Below, in pieces: positions 24,597 to 33,271 of a stretch of 64,000 nucleotides of DNA. Where the stretch lies: assembly GCA_041691315.1 (NCBI GenBank), contig JBEPUW010000016.1, forward strand, positions 1 to 64,000. The letters run 5' to 3'. Below the pieces are notes generated by a model. The model saw only the letters and a list, made by a program, of their open reading frames with translations, made no database searches and had not been told where the DNA came from. This DNA comes from Poindextera sp041691315 (GTDB taxonomy: Bacteria; Pseudomonadota; Alphaproteobacteria; Caulobacterales; Caulobacteraceae). The position numbers were made by a program, and so were the translations under genes. Each line of letters opens with the position of its first letter. The stretch's first letter is position 1.

Positions 24597-25046
24597 ATGA
24601 GCACAGAGGCGAGCCACTCATCCAATCACCCATCGCCGCCCGGCGGCTCGGCCGGTCTGATCCTGCTGCTGTCGGCGCTCGCGGCGGGGCCGGCGGCCTG
24701 GGCCTTCCAGCTGATCGCCGGCTATGGCCTGTCCAGCCTGGCCTGTTTTCCTCACGACACGCCGTCCATGCAGTCGCCGCCGCCGGGCTGGGGGAGCGAG
24801 CACGGCATCCTCTTGGCGATCAACCTGGTCTGCCTGTTGGTCGCGCTTGCGGGTGTGCTGGTCTCCTTCCTCTACTGGCGGCCGGTTTCCGCCGAAGAGG
24901 CTGGCGCTGTCGTGAATGTCGGCGAGGGGCGGACGCGGTTCCTGGCGTCCTGCGGGCTGCTCGCCGGGCTCGGTTTCTCAATCGCCATCCTGTTCGACAC
25001 GGCGGCTATCCTCGGCGTGCCATCCTGCTGGAGCATAGCGTCGTGA
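24597..25046 (+). CDS. Small membrane protein of the oxidase operon (CoxP-like position)
   Basis: Protein of 149 residues with about three hydrophobic helices (about 18-40, 70-92 and 115-135) and two short cysteine-containing loops (SLACFPHD near residue 50 and VPSCWSI at the end). I do not recognise a named domain, but its place directly after subunit III matches the fourth gene of coxMNOP-type clusters. It starts 4 bp after the subunit III stop and overlaps the next cytochrome gene by 4 bp, so it is clearly part of the operon. It may be an accessory oxidase subunit or assembly factor. Confidence 0.7.
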   Translation: MSTEASHSSNHPSPPGGSAGLILLLSALAAGPAAWAFQLIAGYGLSSLACFPHDTPSMQSPPPGWGSEHGILLAINLVCLLVALAGVLVSFLYWRPVSAEEAGAVVNVGEGRTRFLASCGLLAGLGFSIAILFDTAAILGVPSCWSIAS

Positions 25047-25444
25047 CCCTCTTCTCGCCGTCGATAAGCCGCCCGTCGCTCCTGGTCTGGGCCGTGTCGC
25101 TTACCGCTGTTCTCGCGCTCTCGGGTTGCGGTCCCAACGACCAGCCCACCCAGGCCGGCTTCGGTGGCGACCCGGCGCGCGGCGCCGTCGAGATCGGCCG
25201 CGTCCAATGCGGGGCCTGCCACCAGATCCCCGGCATCGACCACGCGATCGGTCTGGTCGGACCGCCGTTGAACCATTTTGCGCGCCGAACCGTGGTTGCG
25301 GGCATGTTGCCGAACACGCCCGACCACCTGGTGCACTGGCTGCGCGATCCTCAATCGGTGACCCCGGGCAACGCGATGCCGAGCACCGAACTGAACGACC
25401 AGCAGGCTCGCGACGTCGCCGCCTATCTGTACACGCTGCGTTGA
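25043..25444 (+). CDS. Lipoprotein monohaem cytochrome c
   Basis: Protein of 133 residues with a lipoprotein signal (LALSGC), one haem site Cys56-Gly-Ala-Cys59-His60, and a class-I fold including GLVGPPLNHFARR and a Met ligand region GNAMPSTEL. Its sequence resembles the cytochrome c domain at the end of subunit II (compare MLPNTPDHLVHWLRDPQ with LLPNNTAALSGWISDPQ), which suggests they arose from one another by duplication. The GTG start overlaps the preceding gene in GTGA. It probably shuttles electrons to the oxidase at the membrane surface. Confidence 0.87.
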   Translation: MTLFSPSISRPSLLVWAVSLTAVLALSGCGPNDQPTQAGFGGDPARGAVEIGRVQCGACHQIPGIDHAIGLVGPPLNHFARRTVVAGMLPNTPDHLVHWLRDPQSVTPGNAMPSTELNDQQARDVAAYLYTLR

Positions 25445-25456
25445 GCGAGGACGCGG

Positions 25457-26074
25457 ATGTTCAAGATCGCCGTGGCTTTTATATTGGGCGGTGTCGCCGC
25501 CTTCATCGTAATGGGGCTGGGCGGACTCGCCGTGGTGGAGACCGGCGCCTTCGACGTCAGGGCGAGCACGCCGCACGGTCCGCTGGTCTCCTGGGCCACC
25601 CACGCGACCATGATCCACGCCACCCAGCACAGGGCGGCCAGCGTCCAGGCGCCGGCGGGATTTACGGCGGCCCAGGTCGAGGCGGGATTTCGCGAATACG
25701 ACGTCGATTGCGCCGCCTGTCACGGCGGGCCGGGAGTTTCCCGCGCGGCGTGGGTCAGCGGAATCAATCCATCGCCGCCGTACCTGCTCGACGCCCAGCG
25801 CCGCTGGAGCGCGGCCGAACTCTATCTGATCGTCGGCGACGGGGTGAAGATGACCGCCATGCCGGCGTGGAAGCTGACCCGCTCCGACACCGACATCTGG
25901 AACCTGGTGGCCTTCCTGGAGGCGCTTCCCTACATCACGCCGCAAGCCTATGCGCAGATGAGAGCGGTCGAGGCCGCACGCGCCCAGGCGGCCCCGGCGG
26001 CGCGGAGCATCCCGGACCGGGGTGCCGAGCCCCCGAGCGACATCGGTGTCTCGCCCGGCAATCTGGTTGAATAG
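25457..26074 (+). CDS. Membrane-anchored cytochrome c
   Basis: Protein of 205 residues. An uncleaved N-terminal helix (about 4-27) anchors a periplasmic class-I cytochrome c domain with Cys85-Ala-Ala-Cys88-His89. LYLIVGDGVKMTAMPAW supplies the Met ligand, and SDTDIWNLVAFLEALPYIT closes the fold. The pattern resembles small cytochromes that accompany quinoprotein or aldehyde dehydrogenases. It lies 12 bp after the preceding cytochrome and ends the plus-strand respiratory cluster. Three separate haem c proteins plus the haem c of subunit II give a rich electron-transfer relay. Confidence 0.87.
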   Translation: MFKIAVAFILGGVAAFIVMGLGGLAVVETGAFDVRASTPHGPLVSWATHATMIHATQHRAASVQAPAGFTAAQVEAGFREYDVDCAACHGGPGVSRAAWVSGINPSPPYLLDAQRRWSAAELYLIVGDGVKMTAMPAWKLTRSDTDIWNLVAFLEALPYITPQAYAQMRAVEAARAQAAPAARSIPDRGAEPPSDIGVSPGNLVE

Positions 26075-26107
26075 ACCCGCGCCCGCCGTGCCCGCGTGTG
26101 CGGATAC

Positions 26108-27010
26108 TCAGTTGAGTCTCGACGCCCGCGGCGCGCCGCGTTCGCCGGGTCGCAGGCGAAGGATCGATCCCGCCAAGGGTTCGCGCGCCAATTGCTCCGG
26201 GCTTAGACCGTCCCGGGCGCTGGTGATGTAGAGCTCGTCGAGGCGTTCGCCGCCAAAGGCGCACATCGTCGGCTGACTGACCGGCAAGGCGATGTCGCGG
26301 TCGACGGCGCCGTCTGGGTGGTAGCGTCGCAGCCGGCCGCCGCCATGGCACGCGCTCCAATAGCCCCCCTCGGTGTCAACGGCCGCCCCGTCGGGAATCC
26401 CGTCGGCCCGCTCAAGCCTGGCGAACAGCCGGGGCGAGCCAATGCTTCCGCTCGCCGCATCGAACCCATAGCTGAGGATCTCACCGCTCTGACTGTGCGA
26501 GATATAGAAGGTCCGCCCATCCGGGCTCCAGGCCATGCCGTTGTGCAGCTCGGCGATGTCCGGCTCGGCGCGGAGGCTCTCGCCAAGGCGAAAGCTGTGC
26601 AGGGCGCCCTTCTGCGGCTTGAGGCCCGGCTTAAGCGGGTCGAACATGACGCCGATCCAAAACCGTCCGCTGACATCGCAGGCGCCTTCGTTGAAGCGAA
26701 AGAGGGCTGGATCGAACGGCGGCGGCGCCAGTCGTTCCAGCGCACCGGATGCAAGATCCAGGGAAAACAGGCCCTCGCGCAGAGCCACGACCGCTCCGGG
26801 CGGACCGGACGTCAGGGCAAAGCCGCCGATATCGCTCGACAACGGCCAACACCTCTCCGCACCCGTGCGTGGATCAAGCCGGTAGAGCGCCGGCTTCTTG
26901 ATGTCGACCCAATAGAGCGCCTGTTCCTCGACCGACCAGGTCGGCGCCTCACCTATCGTCGCCTGGGCCTTCAGGACGACCTCGATTCCCCCATGCGCCC
27001 GCTCTGCCAT
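26108..27010 (-). CDS. SMP-30/regucalcin-type lactonase
   Basis: Protein of 300 residues closely following the SMP-30 pattern: metal-ligand Glu in ATIGEAPTWS (about 20), YWVDIKKPALYRLDP, RFNEGACDVSGRFWIG with the conserved Asn, HNGMAWSPDGRTFYISHSQS with the second Asn ligand, and GIPDGAAVDTEGGYWSACH with the catalytic Asp. It probably opens a sugar-acid lactone such as gluconolactone, the product expected from sugar-oxidising dehydrogenases nearby. It is convergent with the cytochrome cluster and divergent from the pyruvate-oxidase-like gene. The ATG at 27010 is close to a GGAAC-N16-AGTT sequence (27020-27044, minus strand), a one-mismatch EcfG promoter. Confidence 0.9.
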   Translation of the reverse strand: MAERAHGGIEVVLKAQATIGEAPTWSVEEQALYWVDIKKPALYRLDPRTGAERCWPLSSDIGGFALTSGPPGAVVALREGLFSLDLASGALERLAPPPFDPALFRFNEGACDVSGRFWIGVMFDPLKPGLKPQKGALHSFRLGESLRAEPDIAELHNGMAWSPDGRTFYISHSQSGEILSYGFDAASGSIGSPRLFARLERADGIPDGAAVDTEGGYWSACHGGGRLRRYHPDGAVDRDIALPVSQPTMCAFGGERLDELYITSARDGLSPEQLAREPLAGSILRLRPGERGAPRASRLN

Positions 27011-27019
27011 GCTTCTTCG

Positions 27020-27117
27020 AACTCCGGGGCGCCAGCCCGGTTCCGACACGGTGATGCTGCGGGTCGGAAGCCAACAAATGCCCGGCTTTGGGGAACAATC
27101 GGAGGGCCTGACACGTA
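27020..27117. promoter_or_regulatory. Divergent region with two imperfect EcfG-type promoters
   Basis: On the minus strand, GGAAC (27044-27040), 16 bases, then AGTT (27023-27020) precedes the SMP-30 gene. On the plus strand, GGAAC (27092-27096), 17 bases, then CGTA (27114-27117) precedes the TPP enzyme at 27179. Each differs from GGAAC-N16/17-CGTT by one base in the -10 element. Singly they are weak; facing outward from one gap beside other EcfG-like sites they are suggestive. Confidence 0.3.
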
Positions 27118-27178
27118 CTCTTCTGAGGTGGCAAGCACGGCCTCGCCGCGCGCCGCGCCACCCCGTTCGGAGACCGCC

Positions 27179-28957
27179 ATGAACGTCAGCGAATTCGTTT
27201 GGCACAGGCTGAATGAGTGGGGCCTCACGCGCGTGTACGGCTATCCCGGCGACGGGGTCGGCGGCCTGGACGTGGCGCTCGAGCGCGGCAAGAACGCCAT
27301 GGAATACGTGCAGGTGCGCCATGAGGAGATGGCGGCCTTCATGGCCAGCGCGCATGCCAAGTTCACTGGTGGTGTCGGGCTCTGCTACGCCACGTCCGGC
27401 CCGGGCGCCATCCACCTGCTGAATGGCCTGTACGACGCCAAGATGGACCATGTGCCGGTGGTCGCCATCGTCGGCCAGCAGGCGCGGGCCTCGCTCGGCT
27501 CGTCGTTTCAGCAAGAGGTCGATTTGCAGAACCTGTTCAAGGACGTGGCCAGTGAATATGTCGCCACAGGCACGATCCCGAGCCAGGTGCGGGTCATCGT
27601 CGATCGGGCGGTGCGGATCGCCCAGGCCAAACGATCGGTCACCTGCATCATCCTGCCCAACGATCTGCAGCTGATGAAGTACGAAGAGGCGCCGACCGAG
27701 CACGGCTACACCCATACCGGGGTGGGCTTCGCGGTGGAGTCAAAGGTCCCGGAAGCGGCCGGATTGCGCGCCGCCGCCGAGGTGCTGAACGCCGGGAAAA
27801 AGGTCGCCATCCTGGTCGGCGCCGGCGCCCTCGAAGCGACGGACGAGGTGATCGCCATCGCCGACAAGCTGGGTGCGGGCGCGGCCAAGGCGCTGCTCGG
27901 CAAGGCGGCGCTGCCCGACGATCTGCCCTGGGTCACCGGCTCCCTCGGCCTTCTGGGAACCAAGCCGAGCTGGGACCTGATGAAGGGCTGCGACACCTTC
28001 CTGATGGTCGGCTCCTCGTTCCCCTATAGCGAATTCCTCCCCGAACCCGGCAAGGCCCGCGGCATACAGGTCGATATCAACGGAGCGCACCTGTCGCTGC
28101 GCTATCCGATGGAGGTGAACCTGGTCGGCGATGCCGCCGCGACGCTGCGCGCGCTGCTGCCGTTGGTGACGCAGAAGACCGACACGGCCTGGCGCGACAA
28201 GATCGCCGATGGCCTGGAGGACTGGTGGAAGGTGCTGAAGGCCCGCGCGATGAGCGGCGCCGACCCGATCAACCCGCAGCGCGTCTTCTGGGAACTGTCG
28301 CCCCGCTTGCCGGACAACGCGATCATCACCGCCGACTCCGGCTCGTCCGCCAACTGGTTCGCGCGCGACCTGAAGATGCGGCGCGGCATGAAGGCGTCGC
28401 TCTCCGGCGGCCTGGCCTCCCTGGGCGCCGGAACGCCCTACGCGGTGGCGGCCAAGATGGCCTTTCCCGAGCGGACGGTGATCGCCTGCATGGGCGACGG
28501 CGCCATGCAGATGAACGGCCTCAACGTCATGATCACCATCGGCAAGTACTGGAAACTGTGGTCGAACCCGACGCTGATCGTCCTGGTCCTGAACAATCGC
28601 GACCTCAACCAGGTGACCTGGGAGGAACGCGTGCAGCTGGGCGAGGGGAAGACCGAACTGACCCAGTCGATCCCCGATTTCCCCTATGCCAGATATGCCG
28701 AGCTGATCGGGCTGAAGGGCATTTTCGTCGACGATCCGGACAAGATCGGCGCGGCCTGGGACGAGGCGCTGGCCGCCGACCGCCCGGTGATCCTGGAAGC
28801 CTACACCGACCCCAATGTGCCGCCCCTGCCGCCGCACATAACGCTGAAGGACGCCGAACACTTCATGACCATGATGCCCACCGAGCCGGAACTCGGCAGC
28901 GTGCTGAAGAACAGCGTCAAGGAAGTCCTGGAAACCGTACTGCCGCATAAGGGCTAG
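27179..28957 (+). CDS. Thiamine-diphosphate enzyme, pyruvate oxidase/dehydrogenase (PoxB)-like
   Basis: Protein of 592 residues with the three-domain acetolactate-synthase/pyruvate-oxidase fold: catalytic Glu in VRHEEMAAFMA (about 49-50), ATSGPGAIHLLNGLYDAK, the central FAD-type domain KVAILVGAGA, and the C-terminal TPP motif GDGAMQMNGLN starting near residue 439. It looks like the quinone-linked pyruvate oxidase branch, converting pyruvate to acetate and CO2, rather than acetolactate synthase, but substrate assignment is inferred. It could bypass pyruvate dehydrogenase under stress, matching the acetate-producing xfp-ackA module elsewhere in the window. ATG 27179 is preferred; the long upstream open frame is shadow. 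Confidence 0.85.
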   Translation: MNVSEFVWHRLNEWGLTRVYGYPGDGVGGLDVALERGKNAMEYVQVRHEEMAAFMASAHAKFTGGVGLCYATSGPGAIHLLNGLYDAKMDHVPVVAIVGQQARASLGSSFQQEVDLQNLFKDVASEYVATGTIPSQVRVIVDRAVRIAQAKRSVTCIILPNDLQLMKYEEAPTEHGYTHTGVGFAVESKVPEAAGLRAAAEVLNAGKKVAILVGAGALEATDEVIAIADKLGAGAAKALLGKAALPDDLPWVTGSLGLLGTKPSWDLMKGCDTFLMVGSSFPYSEFLPEPGKARGIQVDINGAHLSLRYPMEVNLVGDAAATLRALLPLVTQKTDTAWRDKIADGLEDWWKVLKARAMSGADPINPQRVFWELSPRLPDNAIITADSGSSANWFARDLKMRRGMKASLSGGLASLGAGTPYAVAAKMAFPERTVIACMGDGAMQMNGLNVMITIGKYWKLWSNPTLIVLVLNNRDLNQVTWEERVQLGEGKTELTQSIPDFPYARYAELIGLKGIFVDDPDKIGAAWDEALAADRPVILEAYTDPNVPPLPPHITLKDAEHFMTMMPTEPELGSVLKNSVKEVLETVLPHKG

Positions 28958-28961
28958 GCGA

Positions 28962-29936
28962 GTGCGCCGAGCAGACCCGATCGCCGCCGGCCTTGGCGCA
29001 GTTGGCGCGGCCACGGCGGGGCTCGCCATCGGCGCACCGTCGCGCCGGCGGTCGTTCGTGCGTCCGCAGCCCCGGCGCAAAACAGCTCATCCATTGAGCC
29101 CCACGCCCTGGGACCCGGCCGTCGCGGTGCGCGCCGGGCGGCGGCTGAATCGCGCCTCGGGGACGATCGCCGCCTCCGTGCTGCTGGACAGCGCCGTCGA
29201 ACATTACCGCGGGTCCTTTCACAACAAGGCCATGTTCGCGCCGCTGGTGAGCTCCGCCCTGTCGCTCCTGGCCGGCCTGCACGGCGCCCGAGACCGCCGC
29301 GCCGCCCCCCACCTGGCGCGCGACACGGTCTATGCCGCGGCGGCGCTGATCGGCCTGATCGGAACGGGGTTTCACATCTACAACGTCAGCAAGAAGCCTG
29401 GCGGTTTCCGGCTGCAGAACCTGTTCTATTCCGCCCCCATCGGCGCGCCCGCCGCGCTGATCCTGTCCGGCATGCTCGGGTTCCTGGCCGAGCGGGTCAG
29501 GGACAATGAGCCCGGAACCGATCCCACCATCCTGGGCCTGCCGGCCGGGCGGGTGGTCGCGGCCGGGACGGCCATCGGGCTCATTGGCACGGTGGGAGAA
29601 GCCGGGCTGCTGCACCTGCGCGGCGCCTATCACGACCCGTTCATGGTCTTGCCCGTCACCGTCCCGCCGGTGGCCGCTGCGCTGGTGGCCGCTGCCGCCA
29701 TCGGCGACGCCAGGCAGAGCCACGGTCTGGCGCGCTGGTGGCTGCGCCTGACGACGCTGCTCGGCTTCGCGGGCGTCGGATTCCACAGTCTGGGGGTCGC
29801 GCGCAACATGGGCGGCTGGAAGAACTGGCGGCAGAACGTCCTGAACGGTCCGCCGATTCCGGCGCCGCCCTCGTTCACCGGACTGGCGCTGGCGGGCCTG
29901 GCGGCGCTCGGCCTGCTGGAGGATCAAGACGGATGA
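28962..29936 (+). CDS. Polytopic membrane protein of unknown function
   Basis: Protein of about 324 residues with a basic, Arg-rich N-terminal stretch and roughly seven to eight hydrophobic segments from residue 65 on, including TVYAAAALIGLIGTGFHIYN, GAPAALILSGMLGFLAERV, VVAAGTAIGLIGTVGEAGLL and LLGFAGVGFHSLGVARNMGG. Several His residues sit in or next to helices (GFHIYN, FHSLGV), which could bind haem, but no known family is recognised. It begins 4 bp after the TPP enzyme and overlaps the gluconate-dehydrogenase-gamma-like gene by 4 bp (ATGA). It is thus a likely membrane partner of the dehydrogenase pair. The start is a GTG at 28962. Confidence 0.7.
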   Translation: MRRADPIAAGLGAVGAATAGLAIGAPSRRRSFVRPQPRRKTAHPLSPTPWDPAVAVRAGRRLNRASGTIAASVLLDSAVEHYRGSFHNKAMFAPLVSSALSLLAGLHGARDRRAAPHLARDTVYAAAALIGLIGTGFHIYNVSKKPGGFRLQNLFYSAPIGAPAALILSGMLGFLAERVRDNEPGTDPTILGLPAGRVVAAGTAIGLIGTVGEAGLLHLRGAYHDPFMVLPVTVPPVAAALVAAAAIGDARQSHGLARWWLRLTTLLGFAGVGFHSLGVARNMGGWKNWRQNVLNGPPIPAPPSFTGLALAGLAALGLLEDQDG

Positions 29937-30574
29937 CCGATCGCTACCCAGGCTACGACGTGCTCGCCAAGCGCTGGACGCAATCGTGGAATGAGCAGAC
30001 GCGCGAGGTGATCGACGCCCGCCTGGCCACGCCGCGCCAACCCCGCTTCTTCAGCGCCGCCGAGTGGACCACCCTTGGCGCGGTGTGCGAGCGGATCATG
30101 CCGCAGCCGGGCGACCGCCCCGCCGTTCCCCTGCCCGCCTACGTCGACCTCAAGATGCATGAGGGGCTGCTCGACGGTTATCGCGATGCCGCCTTGCCGC
30201 CGCAGGGCGAGGCCTGGCGTCGAGGCCTGGCGGCCTTGGACGACGACGCTAAGCAGAGGTTTGGCGCGCCCTTTCACGAACTTCTCGGCGAGCGCCAGGA
30301 TACGCTGCTGCGCCACATGCAGAACGGTGAGCTGACCGGCGACGCCTGGGGCGCCATGCCCTGTGGCCTTTTCTTCGCCCATAGGGTCATCCCCGACATC
30401 ACCCACGCCTACTACGCCCACCCGGTCGCCTGGAACGAGATCGGCTTTGGCGGCCCGGCCAGTCCGCGCGGCTATGTCCGCATGGCGCTCGACCGCCGCG
30501 ACCCCTGGGAGGCGGCCGAGGCCAAACCTGGCGAAGAGGCGCGCGCGCGGCGTGACAACGACCGTGTCGGCTGA
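29933..30574 (+). CDS. Gluconate 2-dehydrogenase subunit 3 (gamma)-family protein
   Basis: Protein of 213 residues with the subunit-3 pattern: FFSAAEWTTLGAVCERIMPQ near residue 45, a variable middle, then HAYYAHPVAWNEIGFGGPAS PRGY near residues 165-185, where the family has its conserved H-P-x-x-W-x-E-I-G-F-G-G-P motif. Such proteins are small partners of membrane-bound FAD/GMC dehydrogenases oxidising gluconate, sorbitol or similar polyols. Here it lies directly before a GMC gene, which it overlaps by 23 bp, so they should form one complex. I see no obvious twin-arginine signal at the N-terminus, unlike many homologues. Confidence 0.85.
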   Translation: MTDRYPGYDVLAKRWTQSWNEQTREVIDARLATPRQPRFFSAAEWTTLGAVCERIMPQPGDRPAVPLPAYVDLKMHEGLLDGYRDAALPPQGEAWRRGLAALDDDAKQRFGAPFHELLGERQDTLLRHMQNGELTGDAWGAMPCGLFFAHRVIPDITHAYYAHPVAWNEIGFGGPASPRGYVRMALDRRDPWEAAEAKPGEEARARRDNDRVG

Positions 30575-32207
30575 TCCCTTCGCAGGCCCACGCGCGGCGG
30601 GCGGTCGCGCGCCGGATGTGTTCAAGCCGGGCGGCTGGGTGCAGATGCGCCAGTTTTCCGAAGATGAGGTGGTCGATTTCGTCGTGGTGGGGACCGGCGC
30701 CGGCGGCGCGCCGCTGATCGCGGGGCTGGCCGAGGGCGGATTTAGCGTCGTCGGCTTCGACGCCGGACCCTATTTCCGGCCGCTGGAGGATTTCGCCTCC
30801 GACGAGATGGAGCAGAACAAGCTCTATTGGACCGACCCGCGCGTGGTCGATGGCCCCAACCCGCTGACCATGGGCGGCAAGAACAGCGGCAAGTCGGTCG
30901 GCGGCAGCACCGTGCATTTCGCCATGGTCTCGCTGCGTTTCCGGCCCGAATGGTTCAAGTCGCGCAGCGTTCTGGGTTACGGCGCCGACTGGCCGCTCGA
31001 TTGGCGCGACATGTGGCGCTACTACACCAGGGCCGAGCGGGCGCTCAGCATCTCCGGCCCGATGCACTATCCTTGGGGCCCGAAGCGGCCGGCCTATCCC
31101 TATCGCGCTCACGAGTTGAACGGCGCGGCGGTGCTGCTCGCGCGCGGCTGCGAGGCGATGGGGATCGCCTGGACGCCGACGCCGCTGGCCACGGTGTCGG
31201 CGCCGCACGGCGCATCGCCGCCTTGCGTCTATCGCGGATTCTGCCGGTTCGGCTGTTCGACCAACGCCAAGCAGAGCCAGCTGGTCACCTTCATCCCGCG
31301 CGCCCTGAAGGCCGGCGCGGAGATCCGCGACCTGGCCATGGTCGGCCGCATCGAGACCGATGCCGCCGGACGCGCGACCGGCGTCCACTATATCCGCGAA
31401 GGACACTGGCGGTTTCAGCGGGCGCGCAATGTGGTCGTGGCCGGCTATGCGATCGAGACCCCGCGGCTTCTGCTCGCCTCGGCCACCACCCGCTATCCGG
31501 ACGGCCTCGCCAACAGTTCCGGGTTGGTCGGCAAGAACCTGATGGCCCAGTCCAATCAGGCGGTGTTCGGGACGATGCAGGAGGAGGTGCGCTGGTATAA
31601 GGGGCCGCCGTCACTCTCCCTCACCGAGCACTGGAACTACGACGACAAGAAGGATTTCGCCGGAGGCTACTGCTGGATGGCGCAGGGGCCCCTGCCGATC
31701 GAGTGGGCGTCGATCCAGACCGGCTCGCGCGGGCTATGGGGCCAGCCGCTGCGCGACGAGATGGCCAAGTACAATCACCAGATCGGCGTGAAGATGGTCG
31801 GCGAGATGCTGCCCAACGAGCGCAATCGCGTCACCCTCGACGATGAGACCGACCAATACGGCCTGAAGGTCGCCCACATCACCTACGGTTGGAGCGACAA
31901 CGACAAGGCGATGATCCAGCACGCCCTTGGCCAGATGCAGACCAGCCTGGAGGCGGTCGGGGCGCGCGACATCTTCCGCCAGGAGGACGACACCTGCCAT
32001 CTGGCCGGCACCGCGCGCATGGGCTCCGATCGCGAGACCAGCGTCGTCGACGCCGATTGCCGAAGCTGGGACATTCCCAACCTGTGGGTCTGCGACGGGT
32101 CGGTCTTTCCCACCACCGGCGGCGTCAACCCGTCGCTGACCATCACCGCCATCGCCATGCGCACCGCCGACCGCATCCGCGGCCTGGCCGCCCGGGGCGA
32201 ACTTTAG
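30552..32207 (+). CDS. GMC oxidoreductase, large subunit of a gluconate-dehydrogenase-like complex
   Basis: FAD enzyme of 551 residues. The dinucleotide motif GTGAGGAPLIAGL lies at about 45-57, after a short leader. GGKNSGKSVGGSTVHFAMVS is the flavin-binding region, a cysteine-containing CVYRGFCRFGCSTNAK segment lies in the middle, and DTCHLAGTARMGSD with TGGVNPSLT carries the C-terminal His/Asn block. This matches large subunits that pair with subunit-3 proteins and oxidise sugars or sugar acids. The family often has a third, multihaem cytochrome c subunit; none is encoded next to it, so it may use the cytochromes c at 20-26 kb or pass electrons elsewhere. The start is GTG 30552, with GTG 30564 also possible. 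Confidence 0.88.
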   Translation: MTTTVSADPFAGPRAAGGRAPDVFKPGGWVQMRQFSEDEVVDFVVVGTGAGGAPLIAGLAEGGFSVVGFDAGPYFRPLEDFASDEMEQNKLYWTDPRVVDGPNPLTMGGKNSGKSVGGSTVHFAMVSLRFRPEWFKSRSVLGYGADWPLDWRDMWRYYTRAERALSISGPMHYPWGPKRPAYPYRAHELNGAAVLLARGCEAMGIAWTPTPLATVSAPHGASPPCVYRGFCRFGCSTNAKQSQLVTFIPRALKAGAEIRDLAMVGRIETDAAGRATGVHYIREGHWRFQRARNVVVAGYAIETPRLLLASATTRYPDGLANSSGLVGKNLMAQSNQAVFGTMQEEVRWYKGPPSLSLTEHWNYDDKKDFAGGYCWMAQGPLPIEWASIQTGSRGLWGQPLRDEMAKYNHQIGVKMVGEMLPNERNRVTLDDETDQYGLKVAHITYGWSDNDKAMIQHALGQMQTSLEAVGARDIFRQEDDTCHLAGTARMGSDRETSVVDADCRSWDIPNLWVCDGSVFPTTGGVNPSLTITAIAMRTADRIRGLAARGEL

Positions 32208-32237
32208 CACGCAACCGACCAGGGCTGCGCCGCTGGG

Positions 32238-33233
32238 TCAGACCTTCAACCGCTTCGCCAGCAGATGCAGTCCGCCGATCCCCGCTATGGCGACGGTCGC
32301 CCAGAACACGGCGCGGTGGCGGCTCACGACCATCTCCCAGGCGAAGGTGCGCGGGTTGCGGCTGTCGAACCGGCCGTGCGCGCCGTAAGGACCCGGGACC
32401 GGCTCGAACAGGTTGTCGGGCGCGTCCGCCGGTTCGGGGATATCCGTGAGCTGGCCGCTGTACCCCGCCTTGGCCAGATACCGGTCGATCAGTCCCGGCG
32501 CGATCAGGTTGGCGAGAATTGCCTTTAAGGTCGGAAACCCCACCCATATCTGCCGCCGCGGATGCATCGCGCCGAAATAGATCGCCCGCGCCGGCACCTC
32601 CGGCTGGAAGATCGGCGGCACCGGCTGCGCCTTCCAGCCCATCTTGTTGCGGGCCCAATCGAATTGCGGCGTGTTGACCGCCGGCAGATCGACCATGGTC
32701 AGGGTCACATCGACCTTGTCGTGGATGATCTCCGAGCGAAGCGAGTCGGTGAAGCCGCGGATCGCGAACTTGGCGCCGCAATAGATCGACTGCAGCGGCA
32801 CCGATCGGTAGGCGAGGGCCGATCCGACATTGACGATCGAGCCCCGGTTGCGAAGCCGCATCCGCTTCAGCGCCGCCATGGTCCCGTGCACCTGGCCGAG
32901 ATAGGTCACGGCGGTTCCGCGCTGGAACTCGGCCGCCGTCAGCTTGCTGACCGGCGCGAAGACGGTCGCCATCGCGACGTTGACCCAGACGTCGATTGGC
33001 CCGAGTTCGCGCTCGACCTGGTCAGCCGCCGCCTCCACCGCCTCGGCGTCCGCCACATCGGTCGGTATGGGCAGGGCGCGCACGCCGAATTGGCGCAGCT
33101 CCGAAGCCGCCCGCTCCAACCGACCCTGGTCGCGGGACAGCAGCGCCACATCGCAGCCGTTGCGGGCGAACTCGGTGGCGGTGGCGCGGCCGACGCCGGC
33201 GCCGGCGCCGGTGATAACGACAATCTTGTTCAT
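32238..33233 (-). CDS. Short-chain dehydrogenase/reductase with C-terminal membrane segment
   Basis: Protein of 331 residues: a classical SDR domain (NAD(P) motif TGAGAGVGR at 8-16, catalytic Ser in VNVGSALAYRSVP, Tyr-x-x-x-Lys as YCGAKFA) followed by an extra ~100 residues ending in a hydrophobic helix (VFWATVAIAGIGGLHLLA), which would tether it to the membrane. The substrate is unknown. It is 38 bp downstream of the glycogen-debranching-type gene on the same strand and is probably the last gene of the operon starting with the GT4 glycosyltransferase. The ATG at 33233 is fixed by the Rossmann motif. Confidence 0.88.
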   Translation of the reverse strand: MNKIVVITGAGAGVGRATATEFARNGCDVALLSRDQGRLERAASELRQFGVRALPIPTDVADAEAVEAAADQVERELGPIDVWVNVAMATVFAPVSKLTAAEFQRGTAVTYLGQVHGTMAALKRMRLRNRGSIVNVGSALAYRSVPLQSIYCGAKFAIRGFTDSLRSEIIHDKVDVTLTMVDLPAVNTPQFDWARNKMGWKAQPVPPIFQPEVPARAIYFGAMHPRRQIWVGFPTLKAILANLIAPGLIDRYLAKAGYSGQLTDIPEPADAPDNLFEPVPGPYGAHGRFDSRNPRTFAWEMVVSRHRAVFWATVAIAGIGGLHLLAKRLKV

Positions 33234-33271
33234 GTTGACGCTCGCAATGACGGGGTGGGTGACACGGTCCG

